Shown here: positions 31,469-43,699 of the stretch, piece by piece
How positions within the stretch are numbered: the stretch's first letter is position 1
Layout of the letters: each line of letters starts with the position of its first letter
From: Erpobdella octoculata
Lineage: Eukaryota > Annelida > Clitellata > Hirudinida > Erpobdellidae
Reading direction: 5' to 3'
DNA: 64,000 nt
Assembly: GCA_963978895.1 (NCBI GenBank)
Contig: OZ022241.1
Coordinates: 25,165,573 to 25,229,572 of the forward strand
The notes under the pieces: model-generated
What the model was told of the DNA's origin: nothing
Databases searched by the model: none
What the model saw: the letters and a program-made list of their open reading frames with translations, nothing else
Made by a program: the position numbers and the translations under genes

Positions 31469-32316
31469 ATGTCAAAACGCAGGAAATTAGAAATTGTGGA
31501 TATTACACAATTTCCTGATGTTAATGTTTCCATTTGTTCAACAAATTGGAACTTGTGCATTTTATGCCAGAACATTTCACAAGAATCGCTTGTAACCCCC
31601 AAAGAGTCAGGTTATAAGTCCTTAAGTGAGAACCTGACAGAATTTAGTAATCGGGGTGCTTTACCACCGAGTTTTCGATTGAATCAACTGAGTGATGATA
31701 GTGGATTGTTGCAGTCATTGATGATTAATAAAGCAAAGTATCACAAGCTTTGTCGTAACAAGTTTGACATAGAAATTGCAGAGATTTGTTGCACAAAACC
31801 CAGATCTACAGGTTGATGGGGAAAGTACACATAGATCCGTTAGATGCATGAGATCGTCATGCGAAACTGCAGACTTGAGAAGTTCCTGTTTGTATTGTGA
31901 TGGTGAGTCAACCTCAGGGAACGCTTTAGTAAGCGCAATGACGACACATCGGGCCAAGCGTGTACGCAAAAGCTATCGAAATGCAAGAAACTAAACTCCT
32001 AGCTAAATTAACGAATCAGGACTTCGTAGGACTGGAGATTAAATATCATAAAGATTGCTACCGATATTTTTTGAACAAGGCCCGCAGTCATGAGCGCTCC
32101 TTCAGCTCTAACGATGCACACGATTTATACAGATTGACATATGGTTCCGACATAGCTGAGTTAGTGAGCTATATGGAAGAAATGTTTTTATATAGCGACA
32201 CATCTCCTGTTTTTTGGCTCTCGTGTTCAGGAAATTGAAGCAACATTGACAAATGACAGATTTAGCGCTTACCAGCGAAGGGGTCACGTCATACCAAGAT
32301 TGACAACATTGATCAC
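31469..32316 (+). pseudogene. Cysteine/histidine-rich orphan protein, frameshifted and split
   Basis: Frame pieces at 31469-31780, 31776-31975 and 31960-32238 join only through frameshifts. They show ordered Cys/His pairs: CILCQ, KYHKLCRNKF, CLYCD and KYHKDCYRYF. I do not recognise a named domain, but this spacing resembles orphan, probably transposon-linked proteins scattered through invertebrate genomes. The sequence is interrupted at AAT (32316-32318) by a TIR element, and its continuation lies at 39084-39255. Not functional as it stands. Confidence 0.6.
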
Positions 32317-32318
32317 AA

Positions 32319-34541
32319 TGGGTGCGTTGTTAAGTTCATCGGATATGCTAATCGGATATATCCGATGAGCGAAAAAGCGTTGTTAATTATATCCGGGTTG
32401 AAGTGTCGCGCGTTGTTAATTATATCCCTTAGTCATCGGATGTGCATTCGATAAATCCTGCTCGAGGTCGGATTGATTGATTCAAAGGTTCACCTTTACA
32501 ATTTTACATTGATGCTTCTAAAATTCTAAAATTAACATAAGATGTGTATCTTCCTTCACAATAGTTGAACCAACCTTGATAATTTTTTACTCTTATCAAA
32601 ATAAACTGTGCTTACCACTCATATGTTCTAATAATTGGCTGTATAATAAATTTCAACCACCACCCATCCTTTATTTTCAATCTTGTGATTTATTTTTATT
32701 GTTTAATAGTTTATAAGCTAATCATGTCATGAATCAATACTAAACCTGTTTAATTGTGAATCCTCATATTTTAATTGAAATGATTTTTTGTTTCAAGATT
32801 CGTATGATCATGGTAAGGTCTAGAGTCTAGACTGACTCTAAACAGAATTTGTATGTGATGATGTTGTACTTGAACACTTTATTTAATGGTCCCCTGTAAT
32901 CATGGAGGCATCCTCCCACAAAATGAATTGTACATTGAGAGTCACATATGTCTGCATTACTACTGGACAAAACCGATGTTTTGAGTTGCAGCAAATTATA
33001 TTTAATGTATGTATCAATTAAATAGCAGATAATGTTTATTCATCTGAAGTTATGCAAGAAGGCAGTCCAATGAGTTGGTGAGGGGATTATATGGGATTGA
33101 ACCCTGAATGACTATTGGCTTAATCATTATGTTCTGTATAATAAAGTAGAAAGTTTTGCAACTTTAATAGACAGAGATGGCTTAGGCTGGATGACTATGG
33201 ACCTTAAAATCATCTTTTAACTATTAACTATTTGTAGCACTAAGTTTTGTTTTGCAGCTGTGATAGACAAAAGTGGGAGCATGATCAGCATTGTCGGCCC
33301 TCCATCACAAACTGTTTGGCTCCTAGCAGTTGGTATGATATTGCTATAAATTTTTTAAAAATTGTTATAGATTTAAAGGTAGTTTTACTGTTTTCTTAGA
33401 CTTGGTTCCTGAGACAATTCAAGAACTCAACAGAAAAAACAAGAGAAGGATGAAAATTTTTTTGGACTTATAGACGTTAAAAAAGAAATTTAAAATTGAT
33501 GGAACTAATTTATTTAAATCAAAATAAACAAATTTAATTAAAAAGTTGTTGTGTTATTACATCCTTTTTTCGAGTTAGCTTTCAAATCTTTTTCCAGAGG
33601 GTTAAATGAGTGATCATCATTGGTGTTGCTCTCCTTGAAATCAACTAAATCATCAGTCCAGGCAAAGGCTGTGTAAGCAACAAGCTGTCAAGACCATTGT
33701 GGAAGCAGTTCTTGGGCAGGCAACATCTAGGTACTTCAACCTTCTAAACCTCCCTTAAGAAAAAAATAGTATTAGTCTACAAGTTTTAAAAATAAGGGAT
33801 TTTCAACTATTGTAAATTACCTCAAATGTTGACTTCTTCATTTGAAAATGGGATTTAAAATCTAAATCACACATAAGAAGAAATCTTCTGTGGCCTTGTT
33901 GCTCTGTAACTTTATCACCTACAAAATAATTGCACTGAAAGTACACAAAATCTTTTATAACAATGATAATTAAATCTAGTATTTCTTGGAGGGCTGAATT
34001 CCAATTTTTGTAATTGATCATACACACATACAAATCAAATTTTAAAGGAGACATTAATCTTAGATTGGTCTATCACAGCTGCAAAATAAAACTTAGTGTT
34101 ACAAATATATTTGTATAAGATGATTTTAAAGTCCATAGTCATCAATCTAACATTAATCTAGATTAATCTAACATTTTAATACTTCAAGATTATTCTGTAC
34201 TGTATATCTCTGTACTTCAGTGCACTGCAGAGCTGTATTAGCTGTATTAACTCGAATTCAGCACCAATAAACTAATAAAGCGTCTCAAATAAAAATTAAG
34301 CTATATCCTAGCCAACCTTTGTCATCTTCCGACTCAGAGTCATAAAAAAAAGTGTTTTATAAATTCAGTAGCAATTATTAAATTGAAATTCGAAAGATCG
34401 GCAAAAATTTTTTATTGGATCCATTTTGTTTACACCCGCCTGACTCATCAGCCGTTGTTAAATACAACGCACATCCAATCAATCCTTGCATCCATCCCAT
34501 AAATCTCGGATGCAGCGCTGGATATATTTAACATCGCACCC
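32319..34541. mobile_element. TIR element E1 (2.2 kb)
   Basis: Starts GGGTGCGTTGTTAAG and ends TTTAACATCGCACCC, with AAT on both sides (32316-32318 and 34542-34544). The left subterminal region repeats GCGTTGTTAATTATATCC. An internal inverted repeat (about 33190-33271 against 34070-34155, with CAGCTGTGATAGAC) gives a fold-back core. Short ORFs are not convincing. A second, interrupted copy lies at about 60355-62735. Confidence 0.85.
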
Positions 34542-34724
34542 AATGGGTGCGTTGTTAAATTCTTCGGATATGTTAATCGGATATATCCGATGAGCGAAAA
34601 AGCGTTGTTAATTACATCCGGGGTTGAAGTGTCGCGCGTTGTTAATTACATCCCTTAGTCATCGGATGTGCATCCGATATTTCCTGCTCGAGGGCGAATT
34701 GATTGTCAGATTTAAACATTTAAG

Positions 34725-34841
34725 ATGGCTACCGCTACGGTTGACGAAACCTTCTTTGTTAATATTAAGGGTATTAATTTAAAATTAGGAGTTAGATTTT
34801 CAGATATTGCTGAAGCGGAAAGGTTTATTGCTGAAAGTTAG
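34725..34841 (+). CDS. Short exon-like ORF in E2, unknown
   Basis: Thirty-eight codons (MATATVDETFFVNIKGINLK and on), beginning 180 bp inside E2. The end reads GAAAGTTAG, which could be a stop or a GTTAGT splice donor after GAAA. It may be the first coding exon of an element protein or a host leader exon; no family recognised. Confidence 0.35.
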   Translation: MATATVDETFFVNIKGINLKLGVRFSDIAEAERFIAES

Positions 34842-35018
34842 TATTTATATTTTATTTTAGTAAAACGTGATTTGGTTTACTTATACTTTAGAGTTTGTTA
34901 GTTTCCGGTCGCCATCACCATGATCGTTGCTATCTCGCTGCGGTTTAGGTAGTTACTAAAATTCTCAGACTTACAATCGGCCTGCTCATCACATATTTAG
35001 GAGGCTGATTCACAAAAG

Positions 35019-36854
35019 ATGGAGAATTCCTACGGAATATCTGTAAAAAATAAGTACGATTTGTTTCTGGAGACTGATGATCCCCTGGAAATAATCCGCG
35101 ATCAGGAGAGAAGGACAGCGGCTAAAAAAGCTGAAAAGTTAAAGAAAGCCACCCAAGAAAAGGACGCAAAGCCTCCTTCAAAATCGAAACAGGCTAAACC
35201 CAATGTTCCGACACCTGTATCTCCACCGAGCGTTCAGGAAAGTAAAAGCGAAAAGAGTGAACCGGTCGTTGCGCCTGGTAAATCCGATGAAAAGCAGAAG
35301 CGCCAGAAACCGGCAGAGGACAATGACTCGAGGCTTTTGAAGGATCGTGGCAACAGGCAGTGACCTCCGAAAGAAGAGACTGTCCACCAGGAAGAAAGTG
35401 AAAAACTGAAGATTGGAACTTTTGATGTGAGAGGAAATAGTGGAAATGGTACGAGAGAGAGAAGAGGTTGAGGAAGAGGAGGTAGAGGGTTTACTTTCAG
35501 AGCCAACACTGAAAGATCACCAAGAGAAAATATTGAAGGTGGCTTTGGTGGTTTGGACAGACACCCTAGACGTGGGGGTTTTAATAGGGGTCCAAGACCC
35601 AACTTTTCTGAGGATAAAGAGGCTGAAAACCAAGAGAATAACAACTTTGAAGGTTCTCAGTTCGAGGCCAGGTCAGGACCACGGAGAGCATATTTTGGAA
35701 GTAGCCCAATGGTAGAGAATGGTGGTGAGTCGGAAGAGAGGAGAGATAGGCAGTTTTCGAACAATGATGAGAGAAAAGGTTTCTTTGGAAGGAGTAGCAA
35801 TGGGTTCGAGAGAAGAAGAAGAGAAGACGGAGAAAACAGGGGCTACGGCGGACCGAGAAGAAGTTACGAAAACAGACCTCCAAGACGGACTTTCAGCAAC
35901 AGACAAGCGCAAGAAACCGGGGCCGAACCTAGCGGCCCTAATGAGAACAGAGCTGCTGGCGTGGAGGAACCTCAACAAGAAGTTGAGACATTCGGTCACT
36001 GGGGTGCTGAGAACACCAGTGCTGATGAGACCTCAGGTGGTGCTGGTGCTGGGGGTCACATGAGAGCTAGGGGCAGAGGAGGATTTGGCAGGGAACGTGC
36101 AAGAGGCAGAGGTAGAGGAGGCATTCCTGGAGGCAGGAGGGAGTTCAGCAGAAGAGGAGGCAGCAGTCATGATTCCGGTTATGGAGCAAAGGCAACGGAC
36201 AAGAGAGATGGAAGTGGATCACATAACTGGGGAAATGTCATGGACGATCTTGAGGCTCAGAGTGAAGCTGCACCGACTGCTTCATGGGCAGACCAGGCTG
36301 AAGCTGCCGACATTCAAGAGAGTGCTGGAAACATCAGTACTTACGAGGATGAGTCTGGTGCAGCTCAAGCCCCTGCTGAACCGGAAGCAAAGATGATGAC
36401 CCTGGATGAGTACAAGGCTGTCATGGAGGCCAAGCGCCTGAAGACCGAGTTCAATATCCGCAAACCCGGTGAAAGATGCTCTGATGACAAGTGGAAGAAA
36501 ACCTATGTACTGAAGAAAAAGGAACCTAACAAGGGAGATGCTGATGAAGAGGAAGAGGAAACTGAAGAGGATAGGCACGGAAAGTCGAAGAACCTTCTTC
36601 CGATCCAAATCACTTTTTTTGATGACCGTCGCGGAGGTCCTGGCGGTCGCGGTGGATTCGGAGGAGGTGGAAGAAGAGGCAGCAGAGGTGGAGGTGGATT
36701 CGATCGTGGTAGTGGCCCTTCTTACAGAAGAGGAGGCGGTCCTCCCAGAGGCGGCGGCGATAGGGACAGGAGGACGCCCAGGGAGAATGCCCCCAATGTT
36801 GCTGACGAGCAGGACTTTCCCAGTCTTGTCGCACCTGGTACTGGTGCACAGTAA
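35019..36854 (+). pseudogene. SERBP1: SERBP1/HABP4 (vig)-like mRNA-binding protein, intronless with two TGA stops
   Basis: The family is a set of ribosome-associated RNA-binding proteins rich in RG/RGG. One register runs through all 612 codons, but TGA interrupts it at 35361-35363 and about 35467-35469. Both stand where arginine (CGA) fits, pointing to CpG decay. Recognisable parts: N-terminal NKYDLFLETDDPLEII; RGG-rich middle; GSHNWGNVMDD; TLDEYKAVMEAKRLKTEFNI plus RKPGE; LLPIQITFFDDRRGG; C-terminal RGG and DEQDFPSLV. No introns are seen, so it looks like a retrocopy. The frame after the second stop (35553-36854, 433 codons) is long and GC-rich. It lies inside TIR element E2. The family call is firm; transcription is unknown. 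Confidence 0.88.
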
Positions 36855-37233
36855 ATCTTCAAGTGCAACGACTGCACGACACTAGATGAAACTCTTTGAG
36901 TCATTCATTGTTGGTTGAGGTATCGAATCTTGTGAACGGGACGGCGGTATATATCGTTATATAAATATATATATTTATATACACGTGCACCTTTACGATG
37001 TTGTGTCGGTGTGCTCGGATGACACCAGTGTTGTTTTTGTTTGGAGGAGTTGTTTTGTCTACGTTGAGTGCTATAAATTTCCTTTCATGTCTTCTTCCGT
37101 TGCAGATTTGTGTGTATACGATTGTTGTTGGCTTGATGACTTTTCGAGGTCGTTGTGACACGTTGGCTTGTGTACAAGTTGCTGATTCTCATTTTTTTTG
37201 CTGATTGTGAACTCTACTGTATCTCTTCGTCTG

Positions 37234-37283
<50 letters not shown>

Positions 37284-37809
37284 GTGTAGATTTTTTTACT
37301 TCCTGGAGTTTCTTTTAATTTGCAGTACTGTTCTGTATATATATATATTTTTTTTAGTTGAACAGACTAGATTTTGTCTCTCGGTTGGCTACTGTGTTAA
37401 ATGACGACATGCAAACTTTGGTGGAATGCTTCCTAAATGAATCGTAATTTTTAGGATTGTAAATTGTCTACCATCGCAGTGGAAGGCGTCTTAATGATGC
37501 CGTCTTAACAGGCGGCTGGCTGCTTAGGGTTTTTGTATGCGTGTGAAGTTAGCCTCACTGTGGCTAATTATGCAAAATATTCAAATATGCAAAGTGGCTA
37601 CTCGTTAACACGTTAAAGTTTTATTTTTAAGAAACCACAGTAAGCTAGACTCGATTGTCCAATCGCAGCGTCTGTTTATGTTTCGGTTTCTCGGTTTCTT
37701 TGGTATACGGTCCGACGTTTTATTCGATAACTCTTTTATTTATTAACTTTGAGAAGCGAAAGTTATATTGTTGGATTTGATATTGAATTATCTAAAAACA
37801 AGCGTGGTA
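36855..37809 (+). other. Probable 3' UTR of the SERBP1-like copy
   Basis: Continues beyond the stop with no ORF of note, and includes a (CT)n tract and a short TA run. No clear poly(A) tail marks the end of the retrocopy. The stretch is compatible with a long 3' UTR. Confidence 0.45.
37228..37283. repeat. (CT)n microsatellite
   Basis: About 50 bp of CT with few interruptions. Confidence 0.95.
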
Positions 37810-38753
37810 AAACCGTAGAATCCGGGGTACAAACAAAAACAAATATGGCCGCTATTTTGATTGACAGGTCTAAATAGAATGATTCACAGCTAGTGTTGCG
37901 GCTTTTTATATGATTTAATGGGAAGCCAGTGTGTTAATGTTTAGAACAGACAAAATAACCAATAACTTTATTTAACAAATAATATTAAAATTGAAAGTAA
38001 TGTAGTAAATTGTTGTTATGCGAGATGCGAAGCGAGATTGGCCGCCCAAGATGAATTTATGGTGATGGTTGACGAAAAATAAAGTGACTGTATATTTTTT
38101 AATTTCAATCATTAAAGTGTAACGACAGTTTTGCACAGTCTTCTAATTTACTACTGAGCCTTTTATTATGAGACAAACCCTAAAATCCACAACTGCGATC
38201 TCGTCATTATTACTTAATGTACTAATTTGACATATTTTGCGTTATCAACTGTTTAATAATATGGGATAAGTTGTAGTCAGTCACAAAAAGAAGTCAAATG
38301 TATTTTTTTAACCATCTAAGAGAGCATACTTATCATCTAATACTGCTTTAATCTGCTTCAGAGCCTTTGAATAACACGCCCAGATTAAAAACAAAAACAA
38401 TTATCAAGTTTTAATTTTCAGTCCTTTATAGATGCTTTCTTTGTTTTGTGAACATGAATAATTCGCGAAGACAAGTGGTAATTGTTCTAATCAGCTTAAT
38501 GGTCTTGCGGTCTGGTAAATACGCTTCGCTTCTCGCATCAAAGCACATCCCAAACAATTTATATTTAAGCAATTTTAAATTATTTTTGATAATTATTAAA
38601 CTAGATAATATTTAAAAAAAATTAAATATATTTTTATATATTTTTAAGTCAATCAGGCACATCCCATCCTAGAGGCGGAGCATATAAATTAAGAGGCGGA
38701 GCTTACGCCGAAACATTTTTTAGAATTTGTTTATACCCCGGATTCTACGGTTT
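37810..38753. mobile_element. Small TIR element inside E2 (0.94 kb)
   Basis: Inverted ends AAACCGTAGAATCCGGGGTA then C/T AAACAAA at both sides. A second inverted pair lies inside (GCGAGATGCGAAGCG at about 38020 and its near-complement at about 38525). No target duplication or ORF was recognised. Confidence 0.7.
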
Positions 38754-39083
38754 CAACTATGTTACACGCAATAAAATTAACATATATTGCAAACGGCAGA
38801 TTATAAGTTTTAATAAACTTGTCATTTGATGATTTTTACGATGTAAACATCGTATCATCCCTCGCTTGAACAAAACTTCAAATATTACATCTAAGCTACC
38901 GTTTTGAGAAGTCTAGAAAGCAATTTTTGTTTCATTATATTAATTACTAACTTTTAGTACTAAAATAAGCTGTTCACCTAAAAAAAGACCTATTTAGACT
39001 TGGCCCACGGACTAATACATCCAACATCCAATCAATCCTTGCATCCATCCGATGCAGCGCTGGATGTATTTAACAACGCACCC

Positions 39084-39570
39084 AATCCTTATTCAGCGAC
39101 GTCCACTGATTCCTTCCACCGCTCAAGCGTTACAATAATTCAACTTCCGGATGCTCACCAAACCCTTTCAAAACCAACTTCAGGTGAACTCCTTTGGAAG
39201 TCAAAAGCTCTAAATCTCAAAAGACGTGTAAAGGGACGACGAGATCTCTTTCAATGATGAACAGTTATCGTTAAGATATACGTTTGTGTAGTTTACTTTT
39301 ATGTACATAGGACATTTTCAACGTTATTATAATTATGCCTTTCCTCGTCTGTGCTGGTCTTGTAAATATACTGAATGTCCGTCCACTCGTTCAATTTTAC
39401 TAAAAAAAAGACGCCGTTGATTTTCATTTGAAATTGTTACTGGTTTCAGAGTTACGAAGGTTTAACAAATTCAAAATGGCCGCCATCGGTCACTTTGTAT
39501 TTTCAAAACGTTGATTTTTATTCAGTTTTAATTGATATTTATTTGATATTTATCACAGATCAAAAGTTTT
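39084..39570 (+). repeat. Right flank of the split orphan gene; duplicated at 58.55-59.05 kb
   Basis: After AAT the sequence CCTTATTCAGCGACG continues for ~490 bp and recurs almost unchanged at about 58565-59054. An open frame (SFHRSSVTIIQLPDAH to RRVKGRRDLFQ, ending at 39255) may be the C-terminal part of the orphan gene at 31.5-32.3 kb. The duplicated block ends at GATCAAAAGTTTTTTT in both copies. Confidence 0.85.
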
Positions 39571-39983
39571 TTTACATGAATTTGATATCATAACTGATAT
39601 CATATTTTGATTTTGAAAATATTCATTATCAATTTTGAAGATATTTATTATCAATTTGCTTCATCGATTTTTTCTCACAAAATCAAACAACGTTGATTTG
39701 GAGTGAATATCACAACCGGTTTCAAAGTTATGAACATTTTGTTTTATTTATTTATTTATTTATTGAAAATAACCAGAAGGGCTAGTAAGCCGCTAACACT
39801 AAACACTAGATGAAAAAAAACAATAAAATAAAAAAAATCACAGACATTCTTAGTCATGGACACAAGAAACAGAAACCATCAAGAAGTGAAAACAAAAAAA
39901 ACACATAGATATCACAGAATAACAGAAAATTAAAGAAAAATAATTCTAACTGTAATATAAAAAAGTGTCCAAGTTGACTGATT

Positions 39984-41080
39984 TCAATGACAATTTAAAT
40001 AAAAAAAAACGCTGGAACAATTTACAACATCGGCGGAGAGAGAGTTCCAAACCGCAACTATTCTGTTAGTGTAGAAATATTTTACAGCATCACATGTAAA
40101 TTTATTTAATCTTAATTTATAACTATGACCCCGCGTTGATATTATATTGGTAGGAGCAAATGACAATGACATAGAAGTATTAACTAAATGGTTTATTAAT
40201 TTATAACAGAAATTGAAGACGATCTTTATAGGAGAGACCAGAGACCGAAGGGATAAACCTGGTGAATGTTTTCTGAACCCTTTCAATTCTATCAACTAGG
40301 TATCTACAATGAGGGTTCCAAACCTGAGATCCATATTTCAGTATAGGTCTTACGAAAGAACAAAATGCCAGTTTGAGTATTTTCCAATCAGTGGAAACGA
40401 GTGAAATTCTTAGGAGACGAGATATTGCAGCAGCTTTATGGGTTAATAATATTAACATGATCTTCGTATCTTAGACGTGAATCTACCTCAACACCAAGAT
40501 CACGAATTGTTCGAACAGAATCCAATGTATGGTCGTTAATAGTGTACATGTTGGAGGATGGTGCTGTTCTTCTGTCATTGACTGTGAATACCAGACATTT
40601 TTGAGCCGCCAGTTTCAGTTGCCATCTTTCACTCCATCCAGAAACAAGATCAAGAGCATTCTGAAGGCTCACAGTTGATGACCCAAAAGATGGATAAGTC
40701 ATACAATATATTTTAACATCATCAACAAACAATTTGCCAGTTATATCTGGACTTGTAAATATTTTTGGCAAGACATTGATGAATAAAAGAAATAATGTAG
40801 GGCCCAGCACACTCCCTTGAGGAACACCACTGATCACTGAAATATCTTCGGATTGGAAATTTCCCACCTCAACTCGTTGAAATCTAGAGTCTAAAAAATC
40901 AGTAAGCCAGCTCAGTAGGTCCCCCTTAACTCCATAGGCCTTTACTTTCTGCAGGAGTTTGAGATGAGATACGGAATAAATTGCTTTTTTGAAATCCAAG
41001 TATATGACATCTAGCAACTGTCTTGTTTGTATCACCTCACTCCACCGGTCAGCACATTCAAGGATGTTAGTAATTGTCGA
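39984..41080 (-). pseudogene. LINE ORF2 part: reverse transcriptase fingers to C-terminus
   Basis: Pieces 41035-40436, 40458-40201 and 40295-39984 read VIYLDFKKAIYSVSHLKLL, ISGVPQGSVLGPTLFLLFIN, FVDDVKIY, FVRPILKYGSQVWNPH and RVQKTFTRFI, ending in a typical C-terminal region. Frameshifts at about 40450 and 40250. An FVDD replaces the usual YADD or FADD. Confidence 0.85.
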
Positions 41081-41120
41081 GCAGCCAGAAGTAAATCAGT
41101 GTTGACTTCTATTAATTAAA

Positions 41121-41951
41121 TTATTTTAAAAAAAATTGCATAAGAGATCGATTGATGATTCGCTCCATTGCTCGGCAGCTCGTAGAAGGGATAGAGATTG
41201 GTCTGTAATTCTCAGAAACTGACGTCGGCCCTGTTTTGTGAATAGGAATAACTATCGCAATTTTCCATTCCTGTGGCAACTTCCACTCTCGAAACAACAT
41301 CTCAAAAACGTGAGAAAGAGGTTGAGCTAATGATGCAGCACAATTCTTTAAAAATATATTGGGAATGCCGTCACATCCTGAAGACAGAGATGGCTCAAGG
41401 CGAGACAAGGCGTCGAAAACAACTTCAGGCGAGAAGTTGATGTCATGCAACTCGGCCGATGTCTGAGTAAGAAAATCATGAGTTTGACCATCATCCAAAG
41501 TAAACACAGATGAAAAATAACGATTGAAGGTATCAGCAATAGCTCCCTGATCTCGTGTAGTAGTTCCATCTGCTAGCAATATCTCATCAATACCTGTTCG
41601 AGAATAGATTTTCCTACCAATATAACGATAGAGGCTTCCAATTTTCTTGCTTTTCATTAAATTTAGTTCAACATTGGAATAGAAGCATCGTATTTCTTTG
41701 CGATATTTTTTCATAATTTCATTATAACTTGACCTGTCTTCCTCAGAGTCGGTTGATTTCCATTTCTTCCACTTTTTGGCTTTTAACTTTTGCTTTCTGA
41801 TAATAAACATGGGATGTTTATGAGAAAAATTATTCATCACCTTTGGGACTTTCAAACGAATTATCTCGCCAATGTAGCCTCGAAAAACCTTCCAGCAAGC
41901 CTCTACAGAGAAGCAGTGTTTAAATATAGAATTCCAATTAATGTGTTGCAA
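41121..41951 (-). pseudogene. LINE ORF2 part: linker and RT start
   Basis: Frame with a basic linker and RT motif 0-2 region (SSGCDGIPNIFLKNC, WKIAIVIPIHKTGPTS, YRPISIPSTSCRAMERII). Separated by frame breaks from the endonuclease before it and the rest of the RT after it. Confidence 0.82.
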
Positions 41952-41962
41952 ACATTCATTTA

Positions 41963-42745
41963 TTACGGAATAGTCGGCTTTTTGAATCCATATCTGTACG
42001 ACAGCCGTGTTGATTCCGCAGCACTTGAACGAGACATATTCGGTTGGAAACTAACAACGCAATGATCACTATTAGAAATTGGGCAGCTCGTGGTGATTGA
42101 AGAAATCATCTGCGAATCACTGGAGAAAACAAGATCTAGAATATTTTGCCCGCGTGTGGGGACATTGACAAAGTGGTGAAGTCCCAGTTCATTAACTAAA
42201 TCGAGAAAGAGACTGTACACACCACAGGATGGGGCAGAAAATAAATTCCAGTTAAAATCTGGAAGGTTAAAATCACCCATCAAGCAGATCGCCGTCTTGT
42301 TATAGCATAGAAAGCGAAGACAATCAACGCTATCCTGGGCATATTCAAGAGCTTTGTTGTTATAGCCTCCATATCTATAGTATCCAATTATTCTCCAAGT
42401 AGTTTGTCCAAAAATAACATCAATACAAATCAGTTCAATGTGGGAGTACTTTGGGGGAATATCAACCAGTCGATAACCAATGAAATCTCTAAGAAGAATC
42501 ATGACCCCACCACCTCGAGATAAACGATCTTTTCTTATAATATTGTAACCTGGCGAGCAGATCATAGCATCCGGAATGTCTTTGTGAAGCCATGTTTCAA
42601 TCAAACAAAACAAATCAGGTTTTTCCAAATGTAGAAACAGAGAAAATTCGTGTAATTTATTCAAACAACTTCTGATATTGGTATATCCACTTTCTTTCAG
42701 ATCTTTCCAGTTGTCCAGAATTAGTCGAGTTCCGAACCCTCTCAT
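41963..42745 (-). pseudogene. LINE ORF2 part: EEP endonuclease
   Basis: EEP motifs LFCLIETWLH, WRIIGYYRYGG, ICLMGDFNLPDFNW and SDHCVVSF. Open over 260 codons, then out of frame with the following RT. Confidence 0.85.
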
Positions 42746-42763
42746 TTCTTAAACATGGCTTAA

Positions 42764-43633
42764 CTATAAATTTTGTTTCTTGTAGGCCAGCACCTGGAAC
42801 TCTCCAGGCTGACTACGTATACGGATGATCCATCTATTTATATCTTCTTTACCGCCAATTTCCTCTTTTTTCTTTGCCAGAAGTTCTCTGCAAACCCGTC
42901 TATCTTCATCCGAGAGATCATTGTTAAGTATGACACCTCTTGTTGTCTCACTTTTTCTCAACTTTGACGCGTTTTCCATTATTATATTCTTAACTGATGA
43001 ATTTTCTAACTTGATTAGTACTGGTCTAGGCCTTGCAGAACCATCGAGTTTTCCCAGTCTGTAGACATCAATGATCTCTTTTTCGAGCTTTAAATCGGAA
43101 ATTTCTTCCAACATTTTTATTACATCATTTTTGTCACCAGTTCTAGAAGTGGACTCGGCCTCCTGCATATTGAAGATTATAATGTTATTTCTCCGACGTT
43201 GTCTGTCAGCAGCTATATCAAATCTTGCTCCTGTGACTTCCACCGAGCGTTGTACACTTTTCACATCTGTTGACAGTGATTAAACCCCACTTGCAAAAAG
43301 CTCTGACCATTTTTTCCTGTGTTCTGTGTCTCTTCAACTTTTTTTTATCGATTCTCTTCCAAAACTTTCCAAGCTAGCCTTCAGATCATCAATCTTCTCT
43401 TTCTGTTAAAGTAATAACTTCCCGTAGTTCTCCAAAGTGGACATATATTGTTTCATTTCTTTGAACGACTCTTTAATTTCAACAACCTCAACTGCAAGTG
43501 GTCGACTCTCTACAGTTATAAGAAGACTTTTAATTTGTTCTTCATTACTTTTCGTGCAGGCCTCGCACAGGTGTAAACCCAAAATATCGTTCAACGATCC
43601 CTTCGTTTCACCTCTTGTTTGTCCAACAGGCAT
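42764..43633 (-). pseudogene. LINE ORF1 remnant
   Basis: The N-terminal piece (43633-43406) begins MPVGQTRGETKG and has LGLHLCEACTKSNEE. The C-terminal piece (43264-42764) has RPRPVLIKLENSSVKNIIM. Frameshifts and stops lie between 43264 and 43406. Aligns with the intact ORF1 at 22994-23965. Confidence 0.82.
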
Positions 43634-43699
43634 GGTTTACGAAACAATTAGAAATAACTTTACAGTTTATACGAATATAAACAGATAACGTATTTTTCT

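Larger units (their letters stand above)
34545..39083. mobile_element. TIR element E2 (4.5 kb) enclosing a SERBP1-like copy
   Basis: The left terminus GGGTGCGTTGTTAAATTC matches the E1 left end over more than 150 bp. The right terminus TATTTAACAACGCACCC is followed by AAT (39084-39086), and AAT also precedes the left end. E1 and E2 thus stand in tandem, each bounded by AAT, inside the split orphan gene. Between the termini are a short exon-like ORF, a SERBP1-like open frame and a smaller TIR element. Confidence 0.75.
39743..43650 (-). mobile_element. CR1/Jockey-group LINE, degenerate
   Basis: Minus-strand LINE with ORF1 and ORF2 pieces in order and a TTTA-type 3' tail (TTTATTTATTTATTTATT at about 39743-39766). 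It is the same group as the open LINE at 22.7-27 kb (shared ORF1 N-terminal block) but old and frameshifted. Confidence 0.88.

Noticed and set aside
33803..34054. 83-codon minus-strand frame also present, diverged, at 62101-62295
   Set aside because: It lies in element E1 and is partly conserved only because the DNA is duplicated. The second copy has lost the C-terminal part, and no domain is recognised.
35234..36063. Several 85-136-codon frames overlapping the SERBP1-like copy
   Set aside because: Shadows of a GC-rich, RG-repetitive coding region in other frames.
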